Part shown: in pieces, positions 54,945 to 64,000 of the stretch
Numbering within the stretch: position 1 is the stretch's first letter
Layout: every line of letters begins with the position of its first letter
From: Polynucleobacter sp. MWH-Loch1C5
GTDB taxonomy: Bacteria > Pseudomonadota > Gammaproteobacteria > Burkholderiales > Burkholderiaceae
Direction of reading: 5' to 3'
Assembly: GCF_018881775.1 (NCBI RefSeq)
Contig: NZ_JACVPR010000001.1
Span: forward strand, 496,001 to 560,000
DNA: 64,000 bases
Made by a program: the position numbers and the translations under genes
The notes under the pieces: generated by a model
What the model was told of the DNA's origin: nothing
Databases searched by the model: none
Seen by the model: only the letters and a program-made list of their open reading frames with translations

Positions 54945-55456
54945 TCTTTTACCGCAATGATGTATTCAAGATCTAATTTCGGCCAATCTATTGCAAGGCG
55001 ACTATCAGACCAGTGTAATGACTGTTCTGAAGGAGGATGATAATAATTAGTCGTCTTATAGAGAAATTCTGCTTGATCACTCATCACTAAAAAGCCATGG
55101 GCAAAACCTTTAGGTATCCATAACTGTCTTTTATTCTCAGCTGAGAGCTCTACACCCACCCATTGACCAAAGGTTGTTGATGATTGACGTAAATCGACTG
55201 CCACATCATAGACAACCCCTTGAGTGACTCTGACTAGTTTTGCTTGGGTATATTCAGCTTGATAGTGTAAGCCTCTTAACACTCCCTTTTTTGACTTGGA
55301 GTGATTATCTTGCACAAAGGTGATTTCTTGCCTTACTACCTCATTAAATTCTTTCTGATTAAAAGATTCAAAGAAAAAACCACGCTCATCCGCAAAAATC
55401 TTGGGCTCAATAATTAGTACATTAGGTATTAATCTTGGCGTCGCTTGTATGGGCAT
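54905..55456 (-). CDS. rfbC: dTDP-4-dehydrorhamnose 3,5-epimerase
   Basis: Third enzyme of dTDP-L-rhamnose synthesis. The 183-residue cupin has FFESFNQKEFNEVV, the catalytic histidine in GVLRGLHYQ, VDLRQSSTTFGQWVGVELSAENKRQLWIPKGFAHGF and the tyrosine in LYKTTNYY. It lies after a dead rfbA and, in transcription order, last of rfbB–rfbD–(rfbA)–rfbC. Confidence 0.95.
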   Translation of the reverse strand: MPIQATPRLIPNVLIIEPKIFADERGFFFESFNQKEFNEVVRQEITFVQDNHSKSKKGVLRGLHYQAEYTQAKLVRVTQGVVYDVAVDLRQSSTTFGQWVGVELSAENKRQLWIPKGFAHGFLVMSDQAEFLYKTTNYYHPPSEQSLHWSDSRLAIDWPKLDLEYIIAVKDQHGLTWLDTPKF

Positions 55457-55494
55457 ATCTTATATTTATATTATCTTGGCAATATCAATAATGA

Positions 55495-56104
55495 CTAATT
55501 CTTTTCTTGAACAATTTTTTCAAGGTACTGGCCATACATATTTTCTTGAGCAGCTTCGCCAAACGCATCACATCTTCAGCAATAATGCACCCTTATCGAT
55601 ATGCAATCTCTTCAGGACAAGCCACCATAAGACCTTGTCTTTTTTGTAATGTAGCAATAAAGCCTACAGCATCCAATAGGGAATCGTGAGTCCCTTTATC
55701 TAGTCAAGCATACCCACGCCCCATGACATCAACTTGCAGTTGATTAAGCAGATCATGGCCATAAAAAATGTTATCACCCAAAACAAGCGCGGATGGCTGA
55801 TTCCCAATAAAGTCTTTACCAATAATGAAGGCTTGTGCCAAGCTATCGGGGGATGGCTGGACTGCATATTGAATATTCAAACCCCACTGCGAGCCATCAC
55901 CTAATAACTCAGAAACCGAAGCGTATCTTGAGGAGTTGAAATCAATAAGATATCGATACCCGAGAGCATCAAGGTAGTCAGTGGGTAGTACACCATCGGT
56001 TTATCATAGACTGGCATGAGCTACTTAGAAACGGCCTGAGTCACTGGATACAAACGAGCACCAGATCCTCCTGCCAAAATAATTCCTTTACGTTGTTGAG
56101 TCAT
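55495..56104 (-). pseudogene. rfbA: Degraded glucose-1-phosphate thymidylyltransferase
   Basis: The minus strand from ATG at 56104 encodes [20 protein letters not shown]…AVSK then TAG where the family has Q before LMPVYDKP. Later pieces keep identity in shifted frames ([34 protein letters not shown]), but the middle third is missing: that segment runs straight into VDVMGRGYA near the end of RfbA, followed by another stop (TGA in place of TGG) and EEIAYR. About 270 bases appear deleted. The tail NMYGQYLEKIVQEKN ends with TAG at 55495. An intact rfbA at 61.7 kb can replace it. Confidence 0.9.
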
Positions 56105-56109
56105 AAGCG

Positions 56110-57039
56110 CTATTTCTGTTGTTTTACTGATGATACCAAGTGCTCGACATACTGTAGAACTTCTTCATCCCAATGGGGGATGATTTGAGGATAAGGCAAG
56201 CTAGCCATGAAGCGCTCCAACTTGTTATTATTGAGTAATGAGTTATAGGGTCTTGGTGCTGTCAGTGGATATTCTGTTGCAGGAATTGCCACAATATTTT
56301 TTGTTTCCAGCTGAAAAGATTGACCGAATCTTTTTGCTGCCTCAATGGCAAACACAGCCAACTCATACCAATTGGTTCTGCCATGAGGGACTGCATGATA
56401 AATACCTGAGGTGGCTGGGTTTCTGAAAAATAGTAAAGCTAGATGCGCCAACCAATGAGCTGATGTCGGTACACCCCATTGGTCACAGACGACTTTCAGT
56501 TGTTCACGCTCTGTTGCCAAACGCAACATCGTTTTAATGAAGTTATTCCCATCTCCGTAAACCCAGGAAGTTCGCAGAATATAAAAATTAGCACTCGGGT
56601 TTTTCTGACAGATTTTTTGTATGGCTTCTTCACCTGCCAACTTACTTTGTCCATAAATTCCAAGACTCTCAATCGGTCCTGCTGGATCAGTTTCTAGATA
56701 AGACTCTGGTACGGATTTGGTATCATCAAAGACGTAGTCAGTCGAGTAATGGATGAGAGTGCCAGACACTTGAGCAATATGCTCAGCCATGATCCGTGGA
56801 ACTTTTTCGTTGATCTTAAAAGCAAGCTCTTTCTCAGTCTGCGCTTTGTCTACTGCGGTATAGGCACTGGCGTTGATGATGATATGTGGATTGTGGTGTT
56901 CGATAGTTTTTTTGAGGTTTTGAGTGTTTGCTAAATCACACTCTTCTCGCCCTAAAAAAATAACATCATTTTGCCCTGCCAATTGAATCTGCAGAGCTTT
57001 ACCGACCTGACCATCTTTACCAAAAACAAGGATAGACAT
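56110..57039 (-). CDS. rfbD: dTDP-4-dehydrorhamnose reductase
   Basis: Fourth step of dTDP-rhamnose synthesis. The 309-residue SDR has ILVFGKDGQVGKALQIQL, NASAYTAVDKAQTE, YSTDYVFDDT, and the catalytic YGQSKLAGEEAI. It stops six bases before the dead rfbA, so the operon was once rfbB–rfbD–rfbA–rfbC. Confidence 0.96.
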   Translation of the reverse strand: MSILVFGKDGQVGKALQIQLAGQNDVIFLGREECDLANTQNLKKTIEHHNPHIIINASAYTAVDKAQTEKELAFKINEKVPRIMAEHIAQVSGTLIHYSTDYVFDDTKSVPESYLETDPAGPIESLGIYGQSKLAGEEAIQKICQKNPSANFYILRTSWVYGDGNNFIKTMLRLATEREQLKVVCDQWGVPTSAHWLAHLALLFFRNPATSGIYHAVPHGRTNWYELAVFAIEAAKRFGQSFQLETKNIVAIPATEYPLTAPRPYNSLLNNNKLERFMASLPYPQIIPHWDEEVLQYVEHLVSSVKQQK

Positions 57040-57080
57040 GAATTACTTGAGCGCTTTTAATTTGTAATATTTGAGTTTAT

Positions 57081-58136
57081 TTATTGGTATTGTTGATCAA
57101 GCCAATCGCGATAGGCACCCGTTTGCACCCCTTGTACCCACTCTTGATTCTCCAAATACCATTGCACTGTTTTCTGAATCCCTGTCTCAAATGTTTCTGC
57201 AGGCTTCCAGCCGAGCTCTCGCTCAAGCTTAGTCGCATCAATCGCGTAACGTCGATCATGCCCTGGACGGTCTGTAACGTAAGTAATTTGATCGGCATAC
57301 GAACCTGAGACTTTAGGTCGTAGAGTATCTAGAATGCCACAAATTCGTTGAACAACCTCAATATTGGGTTTTTCGTTACAACCACCAATGTTATAGGTTT
57401 CGCCTAAACGTCCTGCCTCAAGAACTCGACGAATCGCTGAGCAGTGATCTTTGACATACAGCCAATCTCTGATTTGCTGTCCATCTCCATAAATCGGTAG
57501 TGGCTTACCGGCGAGCGCATTGAGAATGACCAGCGGTATCAATTTTTCAGGGAAATGATAGGGGCCGTAGTTATTCGAGCAATTGGTTGTGATTACTGGC
57601 AAACCATAGGTATGATGCCAAGCTCGTACTAAATGATCCGACGCCGCTTTTGATGCCGAGTAAGGGCTATTGGGCTCGTAGCGATTGATTTCTGAAAAGG
57701 CAGGATCAGTTGGGCTCAGTGTTCCATAGACCTCATCGGTAGAGACATGCAGAAAACGAAACTCTTGCTTTTGAGTTTGGGGTAAATCTACCCAATAGGT
57801 TCTCACGGCCTCAAGTAAATTAAAGGTTCCTACCACATTGGTTTGAATGAAGTCTCCTGGGCCATGAATCGATCGATCAACATGTGATTCAGCGGCAAAG
57901 TTAATGACAGCTCGAATTTGGTGTTTTTTTAGTAGAGAGAGAACTAAACCGTAATCACCAATATCCCCTTGCACAAAGATATGGCGATCGTCTTTTTCCA
58001 AAGATTGCAGCGTTTGTAGGTTACCCGCGTAGGTCAACTTATCAAGGTTGACAATACCTTCAGCCAAAGGGTTGGCTAGCCAATACAGAACAAAATTACC
58101 ACCAATAAAGCCTGCACCGCCTGTAACTAGAATCAT
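57081..58136 (-). CDS. rfbB: dTDP-glucose 4,6-dehydratase
   Basis: Makes dTDP-4-keto-6-deoxyglucose, the branch point of dTDP-sugars. The 351-residue protein has [27 protein letters not shown], the DE pair in [29 protein letters not shown], and [13 protein letters not shown]. 42 bases before rfbD. Upstream (58137–58378) is a gene-free, AT-rich stretch followed by the galE remnant. Confidence 0.97.
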   Translation of the reverse strand: MILVTGGAGFIGGNFVLYWLANPLAEGIVNLDKLTYAGNLQTLQSLEKDDRHIFVQGDIGDYGLVLSLLKKHQIRAVINFAAESHVDRSIHGPGDFIQTNVVGTFNLLEAVRTYWVDLPQTQKQEFRFLHVSTDEVYGTLSPTDPAFSEINRYEPNSPYSASKAASDHLVRAWHHTYGLPVITTNCSNNYGPYHFPEKLIPLVILNALAGKPLPIYGDGQQIRDWLYVKDHCSAIRRVLEAGRLGETYNIGGCNEKPNIEVVQRICGILDTLRPKVSGSYADQITYVTDRPGHDRRYAIDATKLERELGWKPAETFETGIQKTVQWYLENQEWVQGVQTGAYRDWLDQQYQ

Positions 58137-58378
58137 AGTAACTATATCCTTTAGTACCCGTATTTTCTCACAAGAAAATGTAGGGAAAATATACTTCCCC
58201 AGTCACCTGGGGAAACATAAAAAATCGAACAAATCTTTAAAGAACAGTATCAATTGCTATCGAAAATTTAATCTTATGGATCCAGCTATATATATTTGAT
58301 TTAATTAAAGTTTTCACTATTTCGTTTCGCTCGATTTAGATACTGATGAGTCGATGCTCTTCTGAGGACTGTCCTGAT

Positions 58379-58585
58379 CTAATCGCGCACATCGCCTTCA
58401 ACAAACATAGGCTTTCGTCCAGCAATTTTGGCAACTCGCTTGAGGGATTCGGTAGAACTGTTGCACAAGTTGTCTAGAACAACAACATCATAGCCAGCAA
58501 GTAGCAAGGTCAGCGTAGTATAAGAGCCGATGTAGCCTGCGCCACGAGTAATTAAAACTTTCGTTGATTTTATTGAATAAGCCAA
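58379..58585 (-). pseudogene. Truncated second galE (N-terminal 68 codons)
   Basis: From a TTG at 58585 the frame gives [19 protein letters not shown] (the family has GGAGYIGSHT), then [18 protein letters not shown] and FVEGDVRD, followed at once by TAG. It matches the first fifth of UDP-glucose epimerases, and is different from the intact galE at 52 kb. The rest is missing, so this is a rearrangement remnant. Confidence 0.85.
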
Positions 58586-58660
58586 ATCAAGCCGACCGAG
58601 TATTCGGTCAAAGCGCCATTACCTTTCTTAAGCGGGATCTTAACATCAACCGCCAGAAAT
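58570..58660 (-). other. Short protein-like fragment next to the galE remnant
   Basis: On the minus strand, after an in-frame TAG, codons read …[21 protein letters not shown] and then VGLIWLIQ before TAA at 58570–58572. It looks like the end of a lost gene but is too short to place. It contains the hairpin GACCGA/TCGGTC (58594–58609). Confidence 0.3.
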
Positions 58661-58688
58661 ATATTTTGAGGCTAGTCGATGTTGGTAG

Positions 58689-59852
58689 TTAATATAACTC
58701 GATAGCTTTTCGATACATTTTGATCAACTGATTTGATACTGCCTCTAGCGAGTACATTTCCCTGCAATACTTCCAACCAGCCAACCCCGCTTTAAGGAAG
58801 ACTTCATCATTTTCCTCTAGTAAAGATCGAAAAATCTCTACAAGTCCATCGACAGTATCCTTTACTTCCCATCCGCCGCCACAATTTTCCAATTCGGTAA
58901 AATTACATTTATTTGTGAAAACTGCAGGTCGCTTAGCCGCTACAGCTTCGAGTAACGCCATACTAAAACCCTCACCATGAGAGGGAAGAACATACGCAGT
59001 AGATGCTGCCATGAGAGAGTCTTTAATATCTCCATATACAGGACCAGTAAGAAGAATGGAGCCATTTAAATCATGATCCATAATTTTTCTCTCCAATACC
59101 TGCTTATAACCACCATAGTCTGGTCCCGCTATCACCAGGAGCCAATCATGCTTTTCCGCTATATGTCGAACTTTGAACCAAGCTTCCGGAAGAATATCTA
59201 GACCTTTGCCGTGCCACAAGCGACCTAGGTAAAGCATGATTCGCCTCCCGGATAACTGGGGCCATTTTTCAATGGCTAAAGAATGTGATTTGGTTGAATC
59301 AAATACCTCAATAGGCAGGCCATTCGGGATTATTTGAATTGGACATTTGATTCCGTAGTTACGGCACGCAATTTCCTCTTCTCTATTCAAAACTTGAATG
59401 CACGCGGTTTCATCCAGAACACGATCCAAAAGTAACTTACGGTATGCCGTCTTAAGCGCGCCCCTGTAACGCCAAGCATTGTTCAGCGAACCATGTGGTG
59501 TGATAATTAGCGGCACTTTGTGTGTCATTGCTGATTTCCATGATGCATAAACCGGGTAATCCCAAAGCATATGGGCGTGAATGACATCAACATTTTTGGA
59601 TGCACTAATCAATGCATCTTGGAGACCCTTGCCATAAAACCATCGATGCGGGAACCCAAGTTCAAATAGTCTTAGATTCTGATATTTTTCATTTAGCAGT
59701 TGATGTTCTTCAGAATTGGAAATCCCATACACAGTTACATTAGAAACTCTATTTAGTCCCAATGCATGTAACCTCAAGACCTCAGATGGACCTCCGTACT
59801 TTGGGTGCAACAATGCAGAAACAAGTGATATGTTTAGCTTATTGTGGCTCAT
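58689..59852 (-). CDS. Glycosyltransferase family 4
   Basis: A 387-residue GT-B enzyme (ATG at 59852; TTG at 59870, overlapping the asnB stop, is the alternative). N-terminal ISLVSALLHPKYGGPSEVLRL, IHAHMLWDYPVY and C-terminal RIMLYLGRLWHGKGLDI and PSHGEGFSMALLEAVAAKRPAVF (the E-x7-E element) are GT4 features. Sugar and acceptor are unknown. In the block downstream of the dead galE and upstream of the DegT gene, on one strand. Confidence 0.9.
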   Translation of the reverse strand: MSHNKLNISLVSALLHPKYGGPSEVLRLHALGLNRVSNVTVYGISNSEEHQLLNEKYQNLRLFELGFPHRWFYGKGLQDALISASKNVDVIHAHMLWDYPVYASWKSAMTHKVPLIITPHGSLNNAWRYRGALKTAYRKLLLDRVLDETACIQVLNREEEIACRNYGIKCPIQIIPNGLPIEVFDSTKSHSLAIEKWPQLSGRRIMLYLGRLWHGKGLDILPEAWFKVRHIAEKHDWLLVIAGPDYGGYKQVLERKIMDHDLNGSILLTGPVYGDIKDSLMAASTAYVLPSHGEGFSMALLEAVAAKRPAVFTNKCNFTELENCGGGWEVKDTVDGLVEIFRSLLEENDEVFLKAGLAGWKYCREMYSLEAVSNQLIKMYRKAIELY

Positions 59853-59866
59853 TTGCAGATGTGTGC

Positions 59867-61732
59867 TCAAGAAGCTGATATGTCATACTCACGCCGCCAT
59901 AACTCAAACATAACAAGCGCGAACAGTCGCTCTCCATTTTTCCGGCCTTTATCAATACCCATCAATAGACTGGCTGCGACTCTGGAATTGAAAATTGATT
60001 TAGGGTCAAGCAAAACATCATTAAACAACTCCCGAAATGTACCCGATTTCAGCCATTCATTCAGAGGAATTGAGAACCCTTGCTTACGCTGACGATCAAA
60101 GTCTGCAGGTAATACCCTTGCAGTTAATCGCTTAAGCAATATTTTCTTATCGTTAGTGTTTGCTTTTAGTCTTGAAGGAACCTTGCCAAATGCAAATTCA
60201 ACCAAACGGTAATCTAAGAATGGCGCACGCATTTCCAATGAGTTCAACATGCTTGCGCGGTCCACTTTCACCAAGATATCTTCGGCAAGATAATTTTGAA
60301 AATCCATACGGGTAGCTCGTTGCAAAAGATCTGCTTGATTTGGGCAAAGTCTTTTAAAGATCGAAGCAGCCTTTGGTTCCCAATTTGCGTCCTTTGAAAA
60401 TAAATTCCTGCGCGTGATCTCATCAAAACATAATGATTGTAGTGGTAAGCCCTTACGTAAGTCGTATCCCAAGCCTTGCAGCCAATTTCGACCTTTCAAA
60501 CCTACCGGAAGAATTTTTTCGGCCGCATTGGCGATACTAGTGCGAAGAGAAAGCGGTATGCCGCTTAATCTTTCTCGCATGCCCAGTATTTGACTGTAAT
60601 GACTGTATCCGCCAAATAGTTCATCACCACCATCACCTCCAAGAGCAATTGTACAGTGCTCACGCACCATTTGACTAACTAGAAAAGTTGGGATCATCGA
60701 TGAGTCTACGATAGGCTCATCAAATTGGCGCGCTAACCGAGGAAGCAGATCAGCTGTCGCAGCTTCTGCCATTAGCACTGTATGCTGTGTACCAAAATAC
60801 TGCGCTATTAACTCAGCGTGCTTAGTTTCGTCAAGCTTGTCGTGGCCAGGAAACCCGATTGTAAATGTTCGAATCCGACTAGAGCTGCGAACCGCCATCG
60901 CAGTGATTAAGCTGGAGTCCACACCTCCGCTCAATAACACTCCCAAGGGCACATCAGCAACCATCTGCCGGCGAACAGCATCTTCGATCAAGGCTTCCAG
61001 TTCATCCAGCAAGGCATCCTCATCCAAGGAATGATCAGCGACAAGAAATTCTGGCAGTTGCCAGTACCGCCAAACCTTGGAGTGACCTGTTTGCAGGTCA
61101 AACAGCAACCCGTGTGCAGGCGGCAATTTATTGAAACCCTGCAACATACAGCGCTCGCCTGGCACATATCCCATGGCCAGATAGCAATCCAGTGCCTCAG
61201 ACGCAATGCGACGTGGGACGGTGTGGTCAGCTAGCAGGGCCTTTAATTCGGAAGCAAACCGTAGCTCACCACTTTTCAGATAATAAAAAAGTGGCTTCTC
61301 ACCGGCACGGTCGCGCGCCAATAAAAGCTCACTCTTCCGAGCGTCGTAGATTGCAAATGCAAACATGCCATTAAGTCGCCCGAGACATTCCGTACCCCAT
61401 GCACGATACGCCTCCAGAATTACTTCAGTATCAGAATTGGTGCGAAAGCCATGCCCTCTGGCAATCAACTCATCGCGAAGCTCTCTAAAGTTGTAAATCT
61501 CACCGTTAAACACAATGCTTATCATGCCCGAGGCATCATGCATAGGTTGATGCCCGGCAGGCGAGAGGTCGACAATAGACAAGCGCCTCTGCGCCAAGCC
61601 TACACGGCCATCGTCGGACCACCATTCCCCCGCATCATCTGGCCCACGATGAGTCATTAAATCTCTGCCAACAGCTAGCCAGCTACGATTTTGAAGCGGC
61701 GCTGCCCCGCCAGCGCCGACTATTCCGCACAT
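59867..61732 (-). CDS. asnB: Asparagine synthase-like glutamine-hydrolysing amidotransferase
   Basis: A 621-residue AsnB: N-terminal Ntn glutaminase with Cys2 (MCGIVGAGG; nucleophile), [23 protein letters not shown] and the C-terminal ATP-pyrophosphatase [13 protein letters not shown]. Such genes in polysaccharide clusters often amidate sugar acids rather than make asparagine. Its start overlaps rfbA by 13 bases and its stop overlaps the glycosyltransferase start region. Confidence 0.9.
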   Translation of the reverse strand: MCGIVGAGGAAPLQNRSWLAVGRDLMTHRGPDDAGEWWSDDGRVGLAQRRLSIVDLSPAGHQPMHDASGMISIVFNGEIYNFRELRDELIARGHGFRTNSDTEVILEAYRAWGTECLGRLNGMFAFAIYDARKSELLLARDRAGEKPLFYYLKSGELRFASELKALLADHTVPRRIASEALDCYLAMGYVPGERCMLQGFNKLPPAHGLLFDLQTGHSKVWRYWQLPEFLVADHSLDEDALLDELEALIEDAVRRQMVADVPLGVLLSGGVDSSLITAMAVRSSSRIRTFTIGFPGHDKLDETKHAELIAQYFGTQHTVLMAEAATADLLPRLARQFDEPIVDSSMIPTFLVSQMVREHCTIALGGDGGDELFGGYSHYSQILGMRERLSGIPLSLRTSIANAAEKILPVGLKGRNWLQGLGYDLRKGLPLQSLCFDEITRRNLFSKDANWEPKAASIFKRLCPNQADLLQRATRMDFQNYLAEDILVKVDRASMLNSLEMRAPFLDYRLVEFAFGKVPSRLKANTNDKKILLKRLTARVLPADFDRQRKQGFSIPLNEWLKSGTFRELFNDVLLDPKSIFNSRVAASLLMGIDKGRKNGERLFALVMFELWRREYDISAS

Positions 61733-62628
61733 ATATTCGGATTCCGATGGCCGGGGTCTGTCAGGATTTCCTGTAGATAGCGGTTGTAACTGGATTGCCC
61801 TTGTCGAGCTATGTTCAACTGTAAGTCGCTTGAATTGATCCAGCCCTTCCGCAAGGCTATTTCTTCCAAATTTGCAATCTGATAGCCCTGAATAGACTGT
61901 ATAGATTCAACGTAAACAGCAGCACGGTGTAGAGACTCATGGGTACCCATGTCCAACCATGCACAACCACGCCCCAGTAATTCCATGTACAGATCACCAC
62001 GTTGTAAATACAGCCGGTTCAGGTCGGTAATTTCCAGTTCTCCACGCGGAGAGGGTGTTAATGATCTCGCCAACTCGCAAACGCATTCATCGTAAAAATA
62101 CAATCCGGGTACAGCATAGTGCGACTTTGGTTGTGATGGCTTTTCTTCAATGGAAAGGACGCGTCCACTGTCGTTAAATTCGACCACACCAAAAGCAGAA
62201 GGATTTTTGACACGGTAGCCGAAAACAGTGGCGCCTGACTTGCGTGCGTCAGCCTGGGCTAAGAGTTGGGTCAGATCCTGGCCGAAGAGCAGATTATCAC
62301 CCAGCACCAATGCGGATGGCGCACCAGCCAAAAAGTCTTCGCCAATCAAGAATGCTTGAGCTAGCCCATCCGGGCTCGGTTGAATGGCGTATGCCAAATT
62401 GAGGCCAAACTCCGAGCCGTCTCCCAGAATTTTTTCGAGAATTGGCACATCATGGGGCGTTGAAATAATTAAAACATCTCTAATGCCTGTCAGCATTAGC
62501 ACGGATAACGGGTAGTAGATCATCGGTTTATCATAAACAGGCAAAAGCTGTTTACTAATGCCGCGCGTTAATGGAAAAAGCCTTGACCCGCTCCCTCCAG
62601 CCAGGATGATACCCTTACGTTGCTTCAT
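61720..62628 (-). CDS. rfbA: Glucose-1-phosphate thymidylyltransferase (intact copy)
   Basis: Activates glucose-1-phosphate to dTDP-glucose. The 302-residue protein has [58 protein letters not shown] and [14 protein letters not shown], all complete. It lies outside the rfbBD–rfbC cluster and is similar to but clearly different from the pseudogene at 55.5 kb. It probably supplies the function lost there. Codon use is more GC-rich by eye than in rfbB/D. Confidence 0.95.
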   Translation of the reverse strand: MKQRKGIILAGGSGSRLFPLTRGISKQLLPVYDKPMIYYPLSVLMLTGIRDVLIISTPHDVPILEKILGDGSEFGLNLAYAIQPSPDGLAQAFLIGEDFLAGAPSALVLGDNLLFGQDLTQLLAQADARKSGATVFGYRVKNPSAFGVVEFNDSGRVLSIEEKPSQPKSHYAVPGLYFYDECVCELARSLTPSPRGELEITDLNRLYLQRGDLYMELLGRGCAWLDMGTHESLHRAAVYVESIQSIQGYQIANLEEIALRKGWINSSDLQLNIARQGQSSYNRYLQEILTDPGHRNPNICAE

Positions 62629-62770
62629 AAATTAATGACTCTATTTTAGATAGTTCTCTGAGAGATTCCATTCCATCTCCGAACAATAAGGCAAAGCAAG
62701 AAAAGCATTTCATTCTTTCCAAGCTTTAATGTCGAAATAATAATCACGCCAATGAGTTAGATAAACCCAC
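62629..62770. other. Gene-free spacer between rfbA and DegT genes
   Basis: 142 bases, AT-rich, no coding frame of note and no clear terminator. It probably carries the promoter of the rfbA–asnB–glycosyltransferase unit. Confidence 0.4.
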
Positions 62771-63886
62771 TTAATATGAGAAGAATCGTCGGATACTTGT
62801 AATTACCATTGTAACATCGTCATCACTCATACGCGGATGAATCGGTATACTCAGTGCATCTTCATTTAATTGTTCGCAATTAGGCAGACGAACATCCATC
62901 TGTCCGTAGAGCGGATTTAAATGCAAGGGGTGATAGCGCAGGGTGGTGTAGATTTGGTTGTCCAATAGATAATGCGCAAGTTCATCGCGGCGCGGCACAC
63001 GAATGCAATAGGTGAAGTAGGAATGACGATCACCCTCCGGTGCATCAGGCGGGGTGATGAGTTCAGGCACTTGTGCAAGCTCGCGTTGGTAGGTTTCCCA
63101 GATTTCCCTGCGCCGCGCCTGTAAGGCATCAATGCGATCCAGTTGTGCCAATCCGATGTTTGCCGCCAGATTAGTGGGCAGCATTTTGATGAATGGCTCT
63201 TGAATGTTGTACTCCCACCAGCGCGCTTTGCCGCCTGCAGAACTAACCGCTGCATCAAAGCCAGACTTGCCTATCCCGCAATAACGCATAACCTTTGCAC
63301 GTGCGATTCGTACGGGGTCGCGGGCGGTAATTCCGCCGCCTTCGCCCACAGTTAAGTTCTTGACCGCGTCGTAACTGAAAATACCAACATCACCAATTGC
63401 ACCACAAGATTGCCCACGGTAAGTGCTATCAACGGCATGGGCGGCATCTTCAATAACCGGAAAACCGAGTGCCAGAATCGGTTCCATATCAACGGCAAGT
63501 CCCGCGTAATGTACGACCATCACCGCTGCCGTTTTGTCGGTCACACGGGCCTTGATGTCTTCAGCGCGCACATTCATGGTTCGAAGATCGACGTCGCAGA
63601 ACACAGGCTTATGCCCCGCCAAGATCACCGCCTGGGCACAGGATACCCACGTGTAACTAGGAACGATGACTTCGGAGGCTGGCGGCAGATCCAGCAAGGT
63701 GACCGCCATGAACAGGGCATTGGAGCCACTATCCACCATGGCAAACGAAGGCAGACGGTATTTAGCCTGATATTTCTGTTCAAATTGATCAACCTGCTTG
63801 CCAAAGCCCATCCATTGGCTTTTCATACAAGCGACAACATTAGCGATTTCTTCATCGCCGACTAAGGAACCGAATACGGAGATCAT
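62771..63886 (-). CDS. DegT/DnrJ/EryC1/StrS aminotransferase
   Basis: PLP-dependent sugar aminotransferase of 371 residues. The start at 63886 (ATG) overlaps by four bases the TGA of the upstream gene (ATGA), and AAAGGG lies seven bases up; the ATG two codons earlier has no spacing. The PLP lysine is K176 in FSYDAVKNLTVGEGG; PVIEDAAHAVDSTY carries the aspartate. It would aminate a keto sugar, probably one made from dTDP-4-keto-6-deoxyglucose by RfbB, inferred from context. GC-rich by eye. Confidence 0.9.
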   Translation of the reverse strand: MISVFGSLVGDEEIANVVACMKSQWMGFGKQVDQFEQKYQAKYRLPSFAMVDSGSNALFMAVTLLDLPPASEVIVPSYTWVSCAQAVILAGHKPVFCDVDLRTMNVRAEDIKARVTDKTAAVMVVHYAGLAVDMEPILALGFPVIEDAAHAVDSTYRGQSCGAIGDVGIFSYDAVKNLTVGEGGGITARDPVRIARAKVMRYCGIGKSGFDAAVSSAGGKARWWEYNIQEPFIKMLPTNLAANIGLAQLDRIDALQARRREIWETYQRELAQVPELITPPDAPEGDRHSYFTYCIRVPRRDELAHYLLDNQIYTTLRYHPLHLNPLYGQMDVRLPNCEQLNEDALSIPIHPRMSDDDVTMVITSIRRFFSY

Positions 63887-64000
63887 GGGCATGCCCTTTT
63901 CGTTGGTTGGGGTTGAAAGATCATGAAAAAGAATGAATCATGGGTTTCGGTGATTTCAAAACCCTGTTTCAGATACCACTTTACTGCTGGGTTGTGCTTC
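63883..64000 (-). CDS. C-terminal end of a GNAT-type acetyltransferase (partial)
   Basis: The last 38 codons on the minus strand from the window edge read KHNPAVKWYLKQGFEITETH, then DSFFFMIFQP and a short tail before TGA. The pattern N-x-x-A-x-x-W-Y-x-K-x-GF is the motif B end of GNAT acetyltransferases. It overlaps the DegT start by four bases, so the two are coupled. With an aminotransferase this suggests an N-acetylated amino sugar (WecE/WecD-like), but the substrate is a guess. The frame continues past position 64000. Confidence 0.7.
   Translation of the reverse strand, partial: KHNPAVKWYLKQGFEITETHDSFFFMIFQPQPTKRACP

Overview
The window looks like a chromosomal segment of a free-living betaproteobacterium of the Burkholderiaceae, most like Polynucleobacter. 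I infer this from gene order (xseA–exbB–exbD–lpxK–trm112–kdsB–adk; nrdR–minor pilins–ribD–ribE–ribBA–ribH–nusB; tolQRAB–pal–cpoB–queC; pcm-like gene next to tolC), protein sequence style and moderate GC judged by eye. No database search was possible.

Layout. 1–10.5 kb: the 5' part of dnaE, gluQ, an RhlE-type helicase, a GlcG/HbpS-like protein, an ArsR regulator plus a DUF2892 membrane protein that look like a small sulfur-responsive pair, azlCD, queG, tsaE and a cell-wall amidase. 10.6–12.1 kb: tRNA-Lys(UUU), then a two-gene AbiEii-type toxin–antitoxin module closed by a second, degenerate copy of the tRNA 3' end. This reads as a very small tRNA-associated island without its own integrase. 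12.3–23.3 kb: housekeeping genes (universal stress protein, plsY, xerD, AEC transporter, murB, yajQ, sodB, xseA, exbBD, lpxK, kdsB, adk). 23.4–24.1 kb: an AT-rich RelE/HigB–HigA-like toxin–antitoxin pair with a 10-bp inverted-repeat operator. 24.1–29.5 kb: queC and the complete Tol-Pal envelope system. 29.6–38.2 kb: an SDR enzyme, glyA, nrdR, four minor-pilin-like genes (one with no leader peptide), the riboflavin operon and nusB. 38.3–50.8 kb: lytic transglycosylase, succinate-semialdehyde-type dehydrogenase, trmB, bactofilin, uppP, an AAA/DUF4143 ATPase, and a MacA–MacB(split)–TolC tripartite exporter.

50.9–64 kb: the surface-polysaccharide region. Heptosyltransferase, galE, a glycosyltransferase 25 gene broken in an A8 tract, and an O-antigen ligase are followed by rfbC, a dead rfbA, rfbD and rfbB. 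Beyond these lie a truncated second galE and a block with different base composition by eye (GT4 glycosyltransferase, asparagine synthase-like protein, an intact second rfbA, a DegT/StrS aminotransferase and the end of a GNAT acetyltransferase). The intact rfbA probably replaces the dead one, so dTDP-L-rhamnose synthesis, and perhaps a dTDP-amino sugar, can still run.

The most unusual items are the tRNA-flanked toxin–antitoxin island, the leaderless minor pilin, the homopolymeric frameshift in the LPS glycosyltransferase, the rfbA pseudogene/replacement pair, and the BigR/YgaV-like regulator with its DUF2892 partner. I did not find a wholly unprecedented multi-gene system, CRISPR array or complete insertion sequence.
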